A model generated the notes under the pieces. That model saw only the letters and a list, made by a program, of their open reading frames with translations, ran no database searches and was not told where the DNA came from. Below, in pieces: positions 1-8,667 of a DNA stretch of 64,000 bases. The translations under genes and the position numbers were made by a program. Numbering within the stretch: the first letter of the stretch is position 1; each line of letters begins with the position of its first letter. Source of the stretch: Candidatus Hydrogenedentota bacterium (GTDB lineage Bacteria; Hydrogenedentota; Hydrogenedentia; Hydrogenedentales; CAITNO01); NCBI GenBank assembly GCA_903893795.1, contig CAITNO010000146.1, positions 1 through 64,000 of the forward strand, given 5' to 3'.

Positions 1-42
1 ACTTGACACGAATCATTGAATGTCGTATTATATCCACGTCGT

Positions 43-118
<76 letters not shown>

Positions 119-136
119 TTCTTTTTGTCTATGCGA

Positions 137-212
137 GCCGGGATAGCTCAGTCGGTAGAGCGCGTCACTCGTAATGACGAGGTCCGGGGTTCGATTCCCC
201 GTCCCGGCTCCA
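137..212 (+). tRNA. tRNA-Thr (CGT)
   Basis: The acceptor stem GCCGGGA pairs with TCCCGGC. The anticodon stem CGTCA/TGACG encloses the loop CTCGTAA, giving anticodon CGT, which reads ACG threonine codons. The T-arm GGGGTTCGATTCCCC is intact, the discriminator is T as usual for tRNA-Thr, and CCA is encoded. Confidence 0.95.
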
Positions 213-224
213 GTTTTAGCGCGC

Positions 225-272
225 GGCGCGAAGCAGTTCCTCTGGAACCTGTTTCGCGCCGTTTGTTTTTTT
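225..272 (+). terminator. Rho-independent terminator after the tRNA pair
   Basis: A 12-bp stem, GGCGCGAAGCAG with CTGTTTCGCGCC (one G-T pair), continues into a small inner GTTCC/GGAAC hairpin. It is followed immediately by the T-rich run GTTTGTTTTTTT. It sits 12 bases after the tRNA-Thr CCA end and would end the tRNA transcript. Confidence 0.88.
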
Positions 273-430
273 GGGGAGAGTTGCTGTGCTTCCGCGCAAA
301 TTACGCGGGGAAACTCGGTGGCGGGAAGTGGTTCAACCGAAGCTATACAAAGTTGAAAATCAAGTTGCCGCCGGGTATTATATGCCGTGAGATTCAAGAA
401 AACCCAGTAATCCAAGCAAGGTGTAAGAAT

Positions 431-1009
431 ATGGAATCGAAGCAGTCATTCAGCACGTCCCAGGTGGCCAAATATTGCCACGTCACCGCCGACACCATCC
501 GTAAATGGGCCGAAGCGGGGCGCATTCGCGTGTTCAAGACGCCCGGCGGGCACCGTCGTATACGGCGTGAAGATCTGGTCCGCTTTCTGCGCGAGAACAG
601 CATTCCTATGCACGAGGACCTGGACAACTCGGGGGTGAAGATTCTTGTGGTGGACGATGAAAAGGCGGTGCTGTCCGTCATTCGCCGCTTTCTTGAACGC
701 GCCACGACGCCGTTTCAGATTGAGGTGGCCATGGACGGTTTTGACGCGGGCCATCAGGTGGCCACGTTCCGGCCCGACATCATCTTCCTTGACCTGCGCC
801 TCCCCGGCATTGACGGCTTTGAAGTATGCCGCCGCATCAAGACCAACGCCGACTCCTCCTCTTCGCACGTCATTGCCATGACCGGTTACTACGAGGGCGA
901 CGTTGCCCAGCGCGTGATCGAATTGGGCGCTGTCATGCTCGTTCAGAAGCCCTTTACCCCCGACGACCTCCGGCGCGCCTTGGCCAAGGTTGGCGTCGAG
1001 GTCAATTAG
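431..1009 (+). CDS. MerR/excisionase-type HTH fused to a response-regulator receiver domain
   Basis: This is a 192-residue regulator. Residues 7-56 form a MerR/excisionase-like winged helix (SQVAKYCHVTADTIRKW, then a TPGGHRRI wing). Residues 68-190 form a CheY-like receiver with acidic residues D75/D76, phospho-acceptor D121 in FLDLRLPG, switch residue T151 and conserved K173 in QKPF. The order is inverted relative to usual response regulators, with DNA binding first and receiver second. The start at ATG 431 is preferred because AAGG lies upstream and the HTH begins at once; a longer open frame to the left would read through both tRNAs. No sensor kinase is adjacent. The Fur-family gene begins 7 bases after the stop, so the two are probably co-transcribed. 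Targets are unknown. Confidence 0.9.
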   Translation: MESKQSFSTSQVAKYCHVTADTIRKWAEAGRIRVFKTPGGHRRIRREDLVRFLRENSIPMHEDLDNSGVKILVVDDEKAVLSVIRRFLERATTPFQIEVAMDGFDAGHQVATFRPDIIFLDLRLPGIDGFEVCRRIKTNADSSSSHVIAMTGYYEGDVAQRVIELGAVMLVQKPFTPDDLRRALAKVGVEVN

Positions 1010-1015
1010 TTTTCG

Positions 1016-1429
1016 GTGGACGCCTCGTCCAAATCTCGGGCCCCATCGGGCCCGGTTCCCATTCGCAGGACTGTGCAGGGCGAGATCATTCGCACCGTCT
1101 TTGAGGATGCGCAGCGTCCCCTGTCCTCCCGCGAGGCGCATGAACTGGCGCTCAAGATTCAACCGCGCATCGGCATAGCCACGGTTTACCGCGCCATCAA
1201 CCGTTTTATCGAGGAGGGCCTTGTCACTCCGGTGGACATTCCGGGCGTGGGCACCCACTACGAGGCGGCCGGCGGTTCGCACCACCATTATTTCTACTGC
1301 GGCGGCTGCGGACGGGTATATGTGATCCCCGGCTGCCCGGGACAGATCAGCGCGATGCTGCCGCCCGGTTTTCGCATGGAGCGGCATGACATCGTGCTGC
1401 ATGGCCGCTGCCGCGATTGCGCGGTATAG
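1016..1429 (+). CDS. Fur-family metal/peroxide-responsive repressor
   Basis: This is a 137-residue protein with the Fur fold. An N-terminal winged helix (residues 17-75, containing ATVYRAINRFIEEGLV) is followed by the metal-binding dimerisation half. The HHH cluster at 89-91, C95/C98 and C132/C135 make a structural zinc site, and H81 and H124 are candidate regulatory ligands. The GTG start at 1016 has only a weak ribosome site. An in-frame GTG at 1073 would remove part of the first helix, so the longer form is preferred. The length is typical of the family. The sequence alone does not decide between Fur, PerR and Zur. It follows the HTH-receiver gene by 6 bases. Confidence 0.9.
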   Translation: MDASSKSRAPSGPVPIRRTVQGEIIRTVFEDAQRPLSSREAHELALKIQPRIGIATVYRAINRFIEEGLVTPVDIPGVGTHYEAAGGSHHHYFYCGGCGRVYVIPGCPGQISAMLPPGFRMERHDIVLHGRCRDCAV

Positions 1430-1449
1430 CCTGTTGCAAGAAGGTCATT

Positions 1450-2085
1450 GTGAAACTTCCTTTCGACAACAACCCCAGCCAACCTTCCGCGCGGGCGCTG
1501 GAAGAGGCCCTGCATGCAGCCCGCGCGTGCGAGCACTGCATAGACGTGCTGCCGCTCGGTCCGCGCCCTGTCGCGCGCGCCTCCCTGACGGCACGTCTGT
1601 TGATTGTCGGCCAGGCGCCGGGCACGCGGGTGCATGAAACCGGCATTCCCTGGAACGACCCCAGCGGTGACCGGTTGCGCCAGTGGATGGGCCTGGACCG
1701 CGACACTTTCTATGATGAATCGCGCATCGCCATCATACCCATGGGCCTGTGCTATCCCGGCCGCGACGCCCACGGCGGCGATGCGCCGCCCCGTTCCTGC
1801 TGCGCACCTTTGTGGCATGCCCGCTTGGTCCCGCTGCTTCCCCGTCTGGAATTGATTCTGCTTGTGGGTGGATATGCCCAGGCCTATTACCTCGGCGACA
1901 GTGTCGGCGCCTCTCTCACGGAGACGGTGCGCCACTGGCGCGACTTCCAGCCCGACTTCCTTCCGTTGCCCCATCCTTCCTTCCGCAACAACGCCTGGCT
2001 CAAACGCAATCCCTGGTTTGACGCGGAGGTGCTGCCCCACCTGCGCGAACGGGTGGCGGAACTGGTGAAACAAGACGGGGAGTAA
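1450..2085 (+). CDS. Uracil-DNA glycosylase family protein
   Basis: This is a 211-residue single-domain protein of the UDG superfamily, which excises uracil or related bases from DNA. The active-site loop appears as GQAPG at residues 54-58, followed by TGIPWNDPSGDRLRQW. The C-terminal LPHPSFRNN loop corresponds to the HPSP-type DNA-intercalating motif. C27-x2-C30 could belong to an iron-sulfur site, but a complete four-cysteine set like that of UDG families 4 and 5 is not obvious. The start is GTG 1450, with AAGAAGG 7 bases upstream; a TTG at 1417 would overlap the Fur gene without a better ribosome site. Substrate range cannot be told from sequence. Confidence 0.85.
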   Translation: MKLPFDNNPSQPSARALEEALHAARACEHCIDVLPLGPRPVARASLTARLLIVGQAPGTRVHETGIPWNDPSGDRLRQWMGLDRDTFYDESRIAIIPMGLCYPGRDAHGGDAPPRSCCAPLWHARLVPLLPRLELILLVGGYAQAYYLGDSVGASLTETVRHWRDFQPDFLPLPHPSFRNNAWLKRNPWFDAEVLPHLRERVAELVKQDGE

Positions 2086-2239
2086 GGGCAACCGGGGCAG
2101 AGGACCAAATTACCTTGCAATTTGATACCAGCGGTTCAAAACTGCAAGGGAATTCTTGGAAATGACCTATTGAAACGAAGCATCGCCTGGTAGTCCAGCC
2201 GTTCTTCCAGTAGTCCAAGTTCTCGTTTTAGGCCAATGA

Positions 2240-4888
2240 CTACTCCGCCAGATTCCACCCGGTGAGCGATACCTTGGGCAGGCCACCAGCAAGGGCGTAC
2301 ATGGGGACGGTGGCCGTCAGGTTGCGTGTTTCGCCGGGGAGCAGGGCAAAATAGTTGTCACTCCAGAAGGTAGGTCCCGCCTCGCGGTCGGTGGCGGTGT
2401 TGACCACTGCCAACTGAACGAGAAAGGCGATGGTGTCACCTGTGTTGTGCACGGTGACGGCCAGTTTCTTCTCGTCGTCGGCCGAGGGCAGTGACGCAAG
2501 CGTCATTTCCAGGTGCGCCGGTTTGAGGCTCTGGAGCCCGGTGAAGACGGCACGGCTCTTGGGCAGCGTGGCGTAGATGTCGCCGCGCTCAGTGTCGCGG
2601 CCGGGGATGTCAAGCGTCTTGGAGAGCCAGTAGAAGTTGTCGGACAGGGCGTTGCCGTCTTTGTCGGACAGGTCGAGGCGCAGGAACCAGGGGTCGGAAA
2701 TATTTGCCGGCACCTCTACGGCAAAGGCCTTTTCCCCGCCGTCCTCGCCGATATTCAGCCTCATGTCTTTGGCCCACACCTGCTTGCTGTCCATGTCATA
2801 CACCGCGGCGTGGAGGCTGAGTCCGGAGACGGCCTGGCGCAGGCTGTTGGTGACGTAAACGGAGTTGTCGTTGTAGGCGTAGAGCGCATGCACCGGTGTG
2901 CAGGCTTTCTTGGCGCCGTAATAGGCGGCCGTCCCGCGCAGATACCAGTCCACGTACTGCCAGGTCATGGCGGCAGGCCATGCCGCGTCGTACTTCCAGG
3001 TGGTGATGCCGGTGGCGGTATATTTGTTCTTCGCATAGGCCTCAAACATGCCGCGGGCGCTGTTGTAGTTCATCGCGTAGGCCTTGCTGCAGAAGTCGTC
3101 GAAGTTGGCCGCCTCCCCGTATTGGAGATTCATGGACTTTACCACCGCGTCAAAGTAATCGGCGCCCTGCGTGACCGTGTGGAACGACCACGCATCGGTT
3201 TTCATGGCGGGCCAAAGCTGGTCTTCGGGCATCATCTGGCGGATGCTGTCGCGGACGGCCACGATGCCGCCAATGCCGCCAGACTGGGCAAAACCCCAGG
3301 CCACGTCATGCTTGCGCTCAGTGTAATGGTAGTGAGCCGGACTGGCGTAGGTCCACAGTTCGCGCGTGCCCGTGCGGGTGCCGCCTGTCTTGAGCCGTGT
3401 GGCGATGTTGAAGGTGCCCGAGTGGGGCTGATAGGTGCGGTCCACGCGGTATTTCTCTATGAGGCCGCGGTACGCCGTGTCCAGTTTGTCCGTGGGGAAG
3501 GTCTCGTCGTGGGCGAGAAAATGGGCCAGGCAGGGATGGGTGCGCACGCGCAGCATCATGTCGTCGATGCAGGCGATGGCCAGGTCCTCGTCCAGTATGC
3601 TGCGGCCGAAGATCTGCTGCGTGACCATGACGCCCATCTCGTCGCAGAGGTTGTAGAAATCCTCCGTCTCGCGGATGGAGAAGCCCTCGGAGCGGAGCAT
3701 GTTCAGATTGGCCTCGCGGGCGTAGCGGATGAGGGCGGCGTAGCGGTCGTGGGACAGGTTGAGCATCATGTCCGAGGTCATCCAGGCCCCGCCGCGGATG
3801 AGGATGGGCTTGCCGTTGACCTGGTACTCGCGCCAGTGCTCCTTGTTGATGGACGAGGTGATTTCGCGTATGCCGAAGCGGACATGGGCCGTGTCGGACA
3901 CCTGTTTTCCGACCTTGAACTCCATGTTCATGTCATAGAGTGCCTGCGGTCCCAGGGGATGGGGCCACCACACGCGCGGGTTGGCGATGGTGAGTTCCTT
4001 GCAGGTTTCGGGATTGAAGAAGACTTCTCTGTTTTCCCCTGGTTGCAGGGTGAGTTCCTGCGCCAGCCGGATATTCTCAATGGTGGCGGACAGGGCTCCG
4101 GTGACGGGCTTGTCGGTGTTGTTGCGCGCGTAGACAGAAAGGGTCAGTTGGGCCGACACCAGGCCGGGCACGTCGAGTTTGGAGGCGGCATAGGCATGTC
4201 GCAGCGAGACGGGACCCTGCTCGCGCAGGTGCACCCCCTGCCAGATGCCCATGTTCATGTCGGGCGGCTGGGGGTTGTGGTCGTCCCAACCCGTGGTGGC
4301 CTCCACCTGCTTGGTGTGGGGCAGTTTGTCCGTGCGCAGTCCGGGCGGGATGATTTCGACGGCCAAAGCGTTGGTCTTGCCGGGCTGCAGCAGCGCGGTC
4401 ACGGGGAATTCAAAGCTGCGGAACATGCCGCGGACGGTTTCAGCGCCTGCCACGAGTTTGCCGTTCAGCCAGATATTGGCCTCGTAATTGATGCCGTCGA
4501 AGTGCAGTGTGAAGACACGGTCTCTGGCGGCGGCCGGCGCGGTGAATTCGGTGCGGTACCACCAGTGACTGCGGAAGGGGCTGTCCTCCTTCATCACCAG
4601 CCACAGGTCGGGCTGATACCCCGGAATGTTCTTGAGATTTGTGCCGTAATACGGGTCCGGATAGACCTTGTTGTCCACCAGTGCCGCGAGCACGGTTTTG
4701 GGCACGCTGGTGGGATACCAGGCGCCCGCGTCAAAACCCGGCAGGGAAATGGAGGTGCCGTCGGCCGTGATTTGTGCGGCGGACTGCAGCCGCCAGTTGT
4801 CTTTGAGGGCCAATGAAGTATCATCGGCTGTGCTCAGCGCAGTGGCCGCCAGGATGCTTGCAAACAGGCCCAAGTGTGACGTCTTCAT
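2240..4888 (-). CDS. Secreted glycoside hydrolase family 2 protein, exo-beta-glucosaminidase-like, probably altered catalytic site
   Basis: This is an 882-residue exported protein with a signal peptide (MKTSH, then a hydrophobic run, likely cut near residue 20). The architecture is that of GH2 exo-beta-D-glucosaminidases: a jelly-roll sugar-binding domain (about 50-225), an Ig-like domain (230-340), a TIM barrel (345-640) and C-terminal beta domains. In the barrel, RGGAWMTSDMMLNL and FYNLCDEMGV match the family. The general acid position reads HDE (E462). The nucleophile loop (WGFAQSGGIGG, 531-541), where relatives have F-N-x-E-T-S-x-G, contains no Glu. The ribosome site AGGAGA lies about 6 bases before the ATG. 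It is the last gene of a minus-strand glycosidase group. Family placement is confident; activity is doubtful. Confidence 0.85.
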   Translation of the reverse strand: MKTSHLGLFASILAATALSTADDTSLALKDNWRLQSAAQITADGTSISLPGFDAGAWYPTSVPKTVLAALVDNKVYPDPYYGTNLKNIPGYQPDLWLVMKEDSPFRSHWWYRTEFTAPAAARDRVFTLHFDGINYEANIWLNGKLVAGAETVRGMFRSFEFPVTALLQPGKTNALAVEIIPPGLRTDKLPHTKQVEATTGWDDHNPQPPDMNMGIWQGVHLREQGPVSLRHAYAASKLDVPGLVSAQLTLSVYARNNTDKPVTGALSATIENIRLAQELTLQPGENREVFFNPETCKELTIANPRVWWPHPLGPQALYDMNMEFKVGKQVSDTAHVRFGIREITSSINKEHWREYQVNGKPILIRGGAWMTSDMMLNLSHDRYAALIRYAREANLNMLRSEGFSIRETEDFYNLCDEMGVMVTQQIFGRSILDEDLAIACIDDMMLRVRTHPCLAHFLAHDETFPTDKLDTAYRGLIEKYRVDRTYQPHSGTFNIATRLKTGGTRTGTRELWTYASPAHYHYTERKHDVAWGFAQSGGIGGIVAVRDSIRQMMPEDQLWPAMKTDAWSFHTVTQGADYFDAVVKSMNLQYGEAANFDDFCSKAYAMNYNSARGMFEAYAKNKYTATGITTWKYDAAWPAAMTWQYVDWYLRGTAAYYGAKKACTPVHALYAYNDNSVYVTNSLRQAVSGLSLHAAVYDMDSKQVWAKDMRLNIGEDGGEKAFAVEVPANISDPWFLRLDLSDKDGNALSDNFYWLSKTLDIPGRDTERGDIYATLPKSRAVFTGLQSLKPAHLEMTLASLPSADDEKKLAVTVHNTGDTIAFLVQLAVVNTATDREAGPTFWSDNYFALLPGETRNLTATVPMYALAGGLPKVSLTGWNLAE

Positions 4889-4936
4889 GTCGCTCTCCTA
4901 GTATTCGCCCATGGTGGATGGCGCGAAGGGCGCCCT

Positions 4937-4964
4937 GTCATTGCTTCGCTTCGCTCGCAATGAC
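4937..4964. repeat. Short palindromic relative of the 96-bp inverted-repeat element
   Basis: A GTCATTGC ... CGCAATGAC inverted repeat shares the end sequence of the two full 96-bp elements at 6284 and 8668. It lies in the 86-base gap between the GH2 and GH5-like genes and looks like a shortened copy. Confidence 0.7.
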
Positions 4965-4974
4965 GGATGCTCTC

Positions 4975-6201
4975 TCATTGATACCCTTTTTCCTTCAGCC
5001 GCTGGTTGGCCTGTTCCAGCTCACCCAACTGCCAACTGCGGGCGTTGGTGGTTGAAACATTCACGTAGGATTCCTGAAAGGGCAGGTCGAACACCCACAG
5101 CGCGGAGAGGGGCACACCGGCCTCCTCAATGGCCGCCAGCAGCTTGTCGAACTCCTGGTGCGCCTTTTCCGGTCCGCCGTTCTTCTCATCGTCCGCCGCG
5201 CCGAATTCGCCCACAAAGAGGCCTTTGCCGGTCTGTTCGGACGCTTTCATGCACAGTTGCAGGACTTCGAGATAACTCGTTTCTTCCTGATTGAAGCGTT
5301 TTTCCGCGCCGAAGGGATAGACGTGGATGCTGAACAGGTTGATGGGGTCGGGCGTCATTTCGATGAGGTTCTTCACCAGTTCCTCGCGCGTGTCCTGCAC
5401 CCAGGCATCCTTGCGGCGCAGGTGCTCGGCGGCGTTCCGGGGCAGACTGTGCCCGGTGGTGATGGGGTGGACCTTGTCAATCTTCCGGATGGCGTCGCTG
5501 AATTCGCGGCAGGCCGTCAGGACCATGTCGGATGTCAGGTCATCTGCCGGGCCGCGTTCGGCCCGTGAGCCCAGATAAGGCACCACCGGGGGACGGAGTT
5601 GCGCCGCATTGGGAAGGTCCACGCCCAAACTGTACTCGTTGCCCAACTCCCACGCCCAGAGGACCGGGGAATTCACATAGCGGCCGACCACATCGGAAAT
5701 GTACTTGCGCATGAACGCGATGGTCTTGCTGTTCGGGTCGCCCCAGGCGCTGCGCGGTTCATCCACCACGTCGGGCACGGCCGTGTCGTACCAGAACAGG
5801 CTCGGGATCAGACCGATCTTGCGCTGTTCCGCGGCCTTCACAAAGGCATCCATCAACCGGAAATAGCTGTCCGGATCATTCTTGTACAGGTCATACTCTT
5901 TGGGCCAGAAGGGACAGGCGGAGAAACGGATGAAGGGGATGCCGCGCTTCGCCAGTTCGTCCAGCCCCGCCTCGTAGCTGGTGTCCTCCGCTTTGGCAAT
6001 GGTGCGGCTGAACGCGCTGAAATAGTTGATGCCGACGGCGCGGTAGGGCTTGCCGTCGCGCAGCACGACACCCTTCTCGCCGATGCTGATGGGCGGCGGC
6101 GCGGGCGCTGCCGGTGTGGCGCTCTTCTCTTCGGCGAAGGCCATCGCCGCGCAGCCGAGAACAAGCGCCACGCCAAGAACGGATTTTGCATTAATACGCA
6201 T
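4975..6201 (-). CDS. Secreted GH5-like (cellulase/mannanase superfamily) glycoside hydrolase
   Basis: This is a 408-residue protein with a clear Sec signal peptide (MRINAK, hydrophobic stretch to residue 23, cleavage after AFA). An Ala/Pro linker (29-37) leads into a TIM barrel. The acid/base is E189 in AWELGNEYS, the nucleophile is E332 in FVGEFGA, and H293 and Y295 in SIHVYPF fit the substrate-site positions of clan GH-A. An upstream in-frame ATG at 6243 adds 14 residues without a ribosome site. ATG 6201 has GGAGT 6 bases upstream and starts the signal peptide, so it is used. Substrate is unknown. It probably acts outside the cytoplasm on a beta-linked polysaccharide with its neighbours. 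Confidence 0.87.
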   Translation of the reverse strand: MRINAKSVLGVALVLGCAAMAFAEEKSATPAAPAPPPISIGEKGVVLRDGKPYRAVGINYFSAFSRTIAKAEDTSYEAGLDELAKRGIPFIRFSACPFWPKEYDLYKNDPDSYFRLMDAFVKAAEQRKIGLIPSLFWYDTAVPDVVDEPRSAWGDPNSKTIAFMRKYISDVVGRYVNSPVLWAWELGNEYSLGVDLPNAAQLRPPVVPYLGSRAERGPADDLTSDMVLTACREFSDAIRKIDKVHPITTGHSLPRNAAEHLRRKDAWVQDTREELVKNLIEMTPDPINLFSIHVYPFGAEKRFNQEETSYLEVLQLCMKASEQTGKGLFVGEFGAADDEKNGGPEKAHQEFDKLLAAIEEAGVPLSALWVFDLPFQESYVNVSTTNARSWQLGELEQANQRLKEKGYQ

Positions 6202-6230
6202 ATCTGACTCCATACTCCAGACCGCAGCCG

Positions 6231-6256
6231 TCATTGCGAGCAAGGCGCGGCAATCT
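6231..6256. repeat. Single arm of the 96-bp inverted-repeat element
   Basis: TCATTGCGAGCAAGGCGCGG and the following bases match one 27-bp arm of the element at 6284, with one base changed and one inserted. It lies just upstream of the full copy, in the leader region of the GH5-like gene. Confidence 0.75.
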
Positions 6257-6283
6257 CATATCCGCCAAGGCCTAAACCACGCG

Positions 6284-6379
6284 CGTCATTGCGAGCGAAG
6301 CGCGGCAATCACTTGGAACCAAAGCCCAGGGTCCAGGCCATTGCGAGAACGAGATTGCCGCGCTTCGCTCGCAATGACG
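6284..6379. repeat. 96-bp MITE-like element, copy 1
   Basis: Perfect 27-bp terminal inverted repeats (6284-6310 and 6353-6379; arm begins CGTCATTGCGAGCGAAG) enclose a 42-base core. The core is closely similar, in reverse orientation, to that of the copy at 8668-8763, and both copies are exactly 96 bp long. No coding capacity. It lies between the fucosidase-like and GH5-like genes. Confidence 0.9.
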
Positions 6380-6389
6380 GTGATGACGT

Positions 6390-8408
6390 TTACTCGATAA
6401 CCAGAACGTTGTGGATTTGCAGGCCGCCGATTTTCGCCTTCAGCACGCCGTTGCTCCAGGACCAGTCCAGTCCCGCCTCGTCGGGGGCCAGGAAGCAGCG
6501 CTTCGGTTTTTCGGGCATGGGGACGGTGACCGTGAAAGTACCGGCGTCGGGCACCTGCTCCACCATGTGGCGGCTGGGGGAGAGGTAGCCGCCGGTGGAG
6601 CGGTTGACGAACTGAATGAGCGTTTTGCCGTCTTTCTTGCGCGCGGCCATCTCGACCCACCACGGTCCGTCGACGTGGATGAGCGGCGTCACGTCAAGTG
6701 CGTTGAGCATGTCGCCGATGAACCTGCGCAGACCGGGATAGTGCCCGGCGAGGTAGGCGTCGAAGATGTCGCCGTAGGCGGCGGTCACCATGCCCTTGCC
6801 CACGCGGTTGCGCGTGGCGGCGGGGAAGTCGCGCTTGTCCAACTGCGGGTCGCGCTCGGAGAGCATCACGGCCAGGGTCTCGGCGGTGGTGGGCTTGGTC
6901 GGCTGGAACGGTCCGCAGGCATTGACTGACTCGCCCTGCACGGGAAGCCACCCGCCCTGGGGTGCTTCGGCGCGCTTTTCCACACCAGCGATGTCAGCGT
7001 ACTGGTCGGCCACAAAGGTGCCGCTTAGGACCAGTTTGCCGCCGTTGGTGACGTATTCCTTCAGTTTGGCCTTCAGGCTGTCGGGCACATTCTTGGCCTC
7101 GGGCACGATCACCACCGGATATTCGGACAGATGGGCCGACAGGGTTTCCTCGTTGAGAATGTCGGCGCTGTAGCCGTTTTCGAGCACGGCGTGCAGCGCG
7201 CCTTCCATGGCGCGGTTGGCGCGGCCGAAGTTGTACAGCGGGTCGTTGAACTCATAGTAGGAGCTTTCGCTGTGCAGAATCGCCACCTGGGGGATGGTCT
7301 GCGTCTTGTGGCAGAACTGCTGGCGCTTGCGGCAGAACTGGGCCACCTGTGCCAGCACGTCCTGGTGCCATTCCAGGAGGCGGCCGGAGCGCACCGGTGT
7401 GTCGTAGATGAAAATGGACCCGCCCTGCGCCAGCACGGTGGCCAGTTCCTGGCACATGTGCGGCACGGTCTTGAAAGTCCAGCCCTGTTCGCCAGTCTGC
7501 AGGAAGCTCCAGGCCATCAGGTCCCAGGGCTTGCCGCGGCTGCCCATGAACCGCGCCTCGGCCATGGCCCGTTCCGCGCCGAAGGAGGGGTCAAAATCGC
7601 CGCTGAGATAGTCGATCGGCGCCTGCATTTGTTCCGGCTGGCGCACGCTGTACATCCAGTTGCTGGTGACCATGCAGGTCGGTTTCGCCTGGTGAACTGC
7701 TTCGACGTAGCGCGTCACGTGCTGGACAAACAGCTCGCGGTTGAATTGGAGCCACTCCTGCCAGTGCGCGTCACTGGATTTCTTCGGGATTTCGGCGATG
7801 CCTGTCTTCTCGGTGAATGCCTTCTGGCAGGCGTCGCTCCAGTCGGGTTTGCAGGCCCAGTTCTCTCCATCAATCCACATGCCGTCGATGTCATACTCCT
7901 TGACGACCTCCAACAACTGCGGAATGAGCAGTTCCTCGTCGTACTTGCTCATACGGCTTGTGTTGTTGGGGTCGGGCTTGCCGTTGGCATTGATGCGCGC
8001 CCATTCGGGGTGCAGTTCAATCGCGCGCGTGTCCCACACGCCGGAATAATGGATGGACAGCGGGATGCCCATGTCCTTCGTCACCTTGCGCCAGACCTTG
8101 AGCGCGTCGTTGACGATGCCCGGCGAGGGCGAGCCCACCTTGGTGGGATACCCGGCATAGCCGGGATGCCCCTTGCAGTCGTACTGCACAAAGTCGGGCT
8201 TCACGAGGTCCAGCATCGCGCGGATGTGCTCTTCGGTCGTTTCCCGTCCCAGTTCCGTGTCCTTGGCACCGGCGTGCAGGTCGTAGTGCAGGCCGAAAAA
8301 GGCATTCTCGTGCCAGTTCGGCGGTGCGGCCTTCTCCTCCGCAGCGCAAACGCCGCCAGCCACAGCGACCATCGCCCAAACACCCAGCATTGCCGTAATA
8401 CGATTCAT
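6390..8408 (-). CDS. Secreted alpha-L-fucosidase-like glycosidase with beta-galactosidase-trimerisation-like domain
   Basis: This is a 672-residue exported protein. The signal peptide covers residues 1-22 (cleavage after VCA). The catalytic barrel (about 30-400) begins with WHENAFFGLHYDLHA and contains DGMWIDGENW, whose D180 occupies the usual nucleophile position of GH29-type fucosidases. Residues about 410-530 resemble the GATase-like trimerisation domain of GH42 enzymes (VVIVPEAKNVPDSLKAKLKE). A beta domain closes the protein. The start at 8408 is chosen over an upstream ATG because AAAGGAA precedes it and the signal peptide starts there. It is the first of three minus-strand glycosidases. 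Specificity is uncertain: GH29, GH42-like or another GH-A-related family. Confidence 0.78.
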   Translation of the reverse strand: MNRITAMLGVWAMVAVAGGVCAAEEKAAPPNWHENAFFGLHYDLHAGAKDTELGRETTEEHIRAMLDLVKPDFVQYDCKGHPGYAGYPTKVGSPSPGIVNDALKVWRKVTKDMGIPLSIHYSGVWDTRAIELHPEWARINANGKPDPNNTSRMSKYDEELLIPQLLEVVKEYDIDGMWIDGENWACKPDWSDACQKAFTEKTGIAEIPKKSSDAHWQEWLQFNRELFVQHVTRYVEAVHQAKPTCMVTSNWMYSVRQPEQMQAPIDYLSGDFDPSFGAERAMAEARFMGSRGKPWDLMAWSFLQTGEQGWTFKTVPHMCQELATVLAQGGSIFIYDTPVRSGRLLEWHQDVLAQVAQFCRKRQQFCHKTQTIPQVAILHSESSYYEFNDPLYNFGRANRAMEGALHAVLENGYSADILNEETLSAHLSEYPVVIVPEAKNVPDSLKAKLKEYVTNGGKLVLSGTFVADQYADIAGVEKRAEAPQGGWLPVQGESVNACGPFQPTKPTTAETLAVMLSERDPQLDKRDFPAATRNRVGKGMVTAAYGDIFDAYLAGHYPGLRRFIGDMLNALDVTPLIHVDGPWWVEMAARKKDGKTLIQFVNRSTGGYLSPSRHMVEQVPDAGTFTVTVPMPEKPKRCFLAPDEAGLDWSWSNGVLKAKIGGLQIHNVLVIE

Positions 8409-8585
8409 GTGGATTCCTTTCCATGCGGGAAATGCCCTTTCCCGTCGTGCCGAGCAGAAAGCATACCGAAACCCGCCTCGCGCTTCCAGCGGCGGAAAAG
8501 AGCCGCCGTTTGATTCCGCCAAAGCGGCCCGTTATCCTTTTGCCCGTAGTGGCAGTTGCGGGGAAAGTTGAAGGAGTGGTTTTGT

Positions 8586-8606
8586 GGAAGCGGCATCCTG
8601 CCGCTT
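8586..8606. repeat. Short GC palindrome upstream of the glycosidase group
   Basis: AAGCGGCATCCTGCCGCTT is a perfect 8-bp stem with a 3-base loop. Together with a CGGCGG/GCCGCCG hairpin about 100 bases earlier, it fills the leader region of the fucosidase-like gene. No function can be assigned. Confidence 0.5.
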
Positions 8607-8667
8607 TCTTCCCCACGCCCGGGTCGCAGAAGAACGCGTCGGGATGACGCGCCGCGGACTGCACTAC

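Noticed and set aside
2513-4816. Long plus-strand open frame of 767 codons opposite the GH2 gene
   Set aside because: It is the complement of a well-supported GH2 gene in high-GC DNA and shows no domain or signal of its own.
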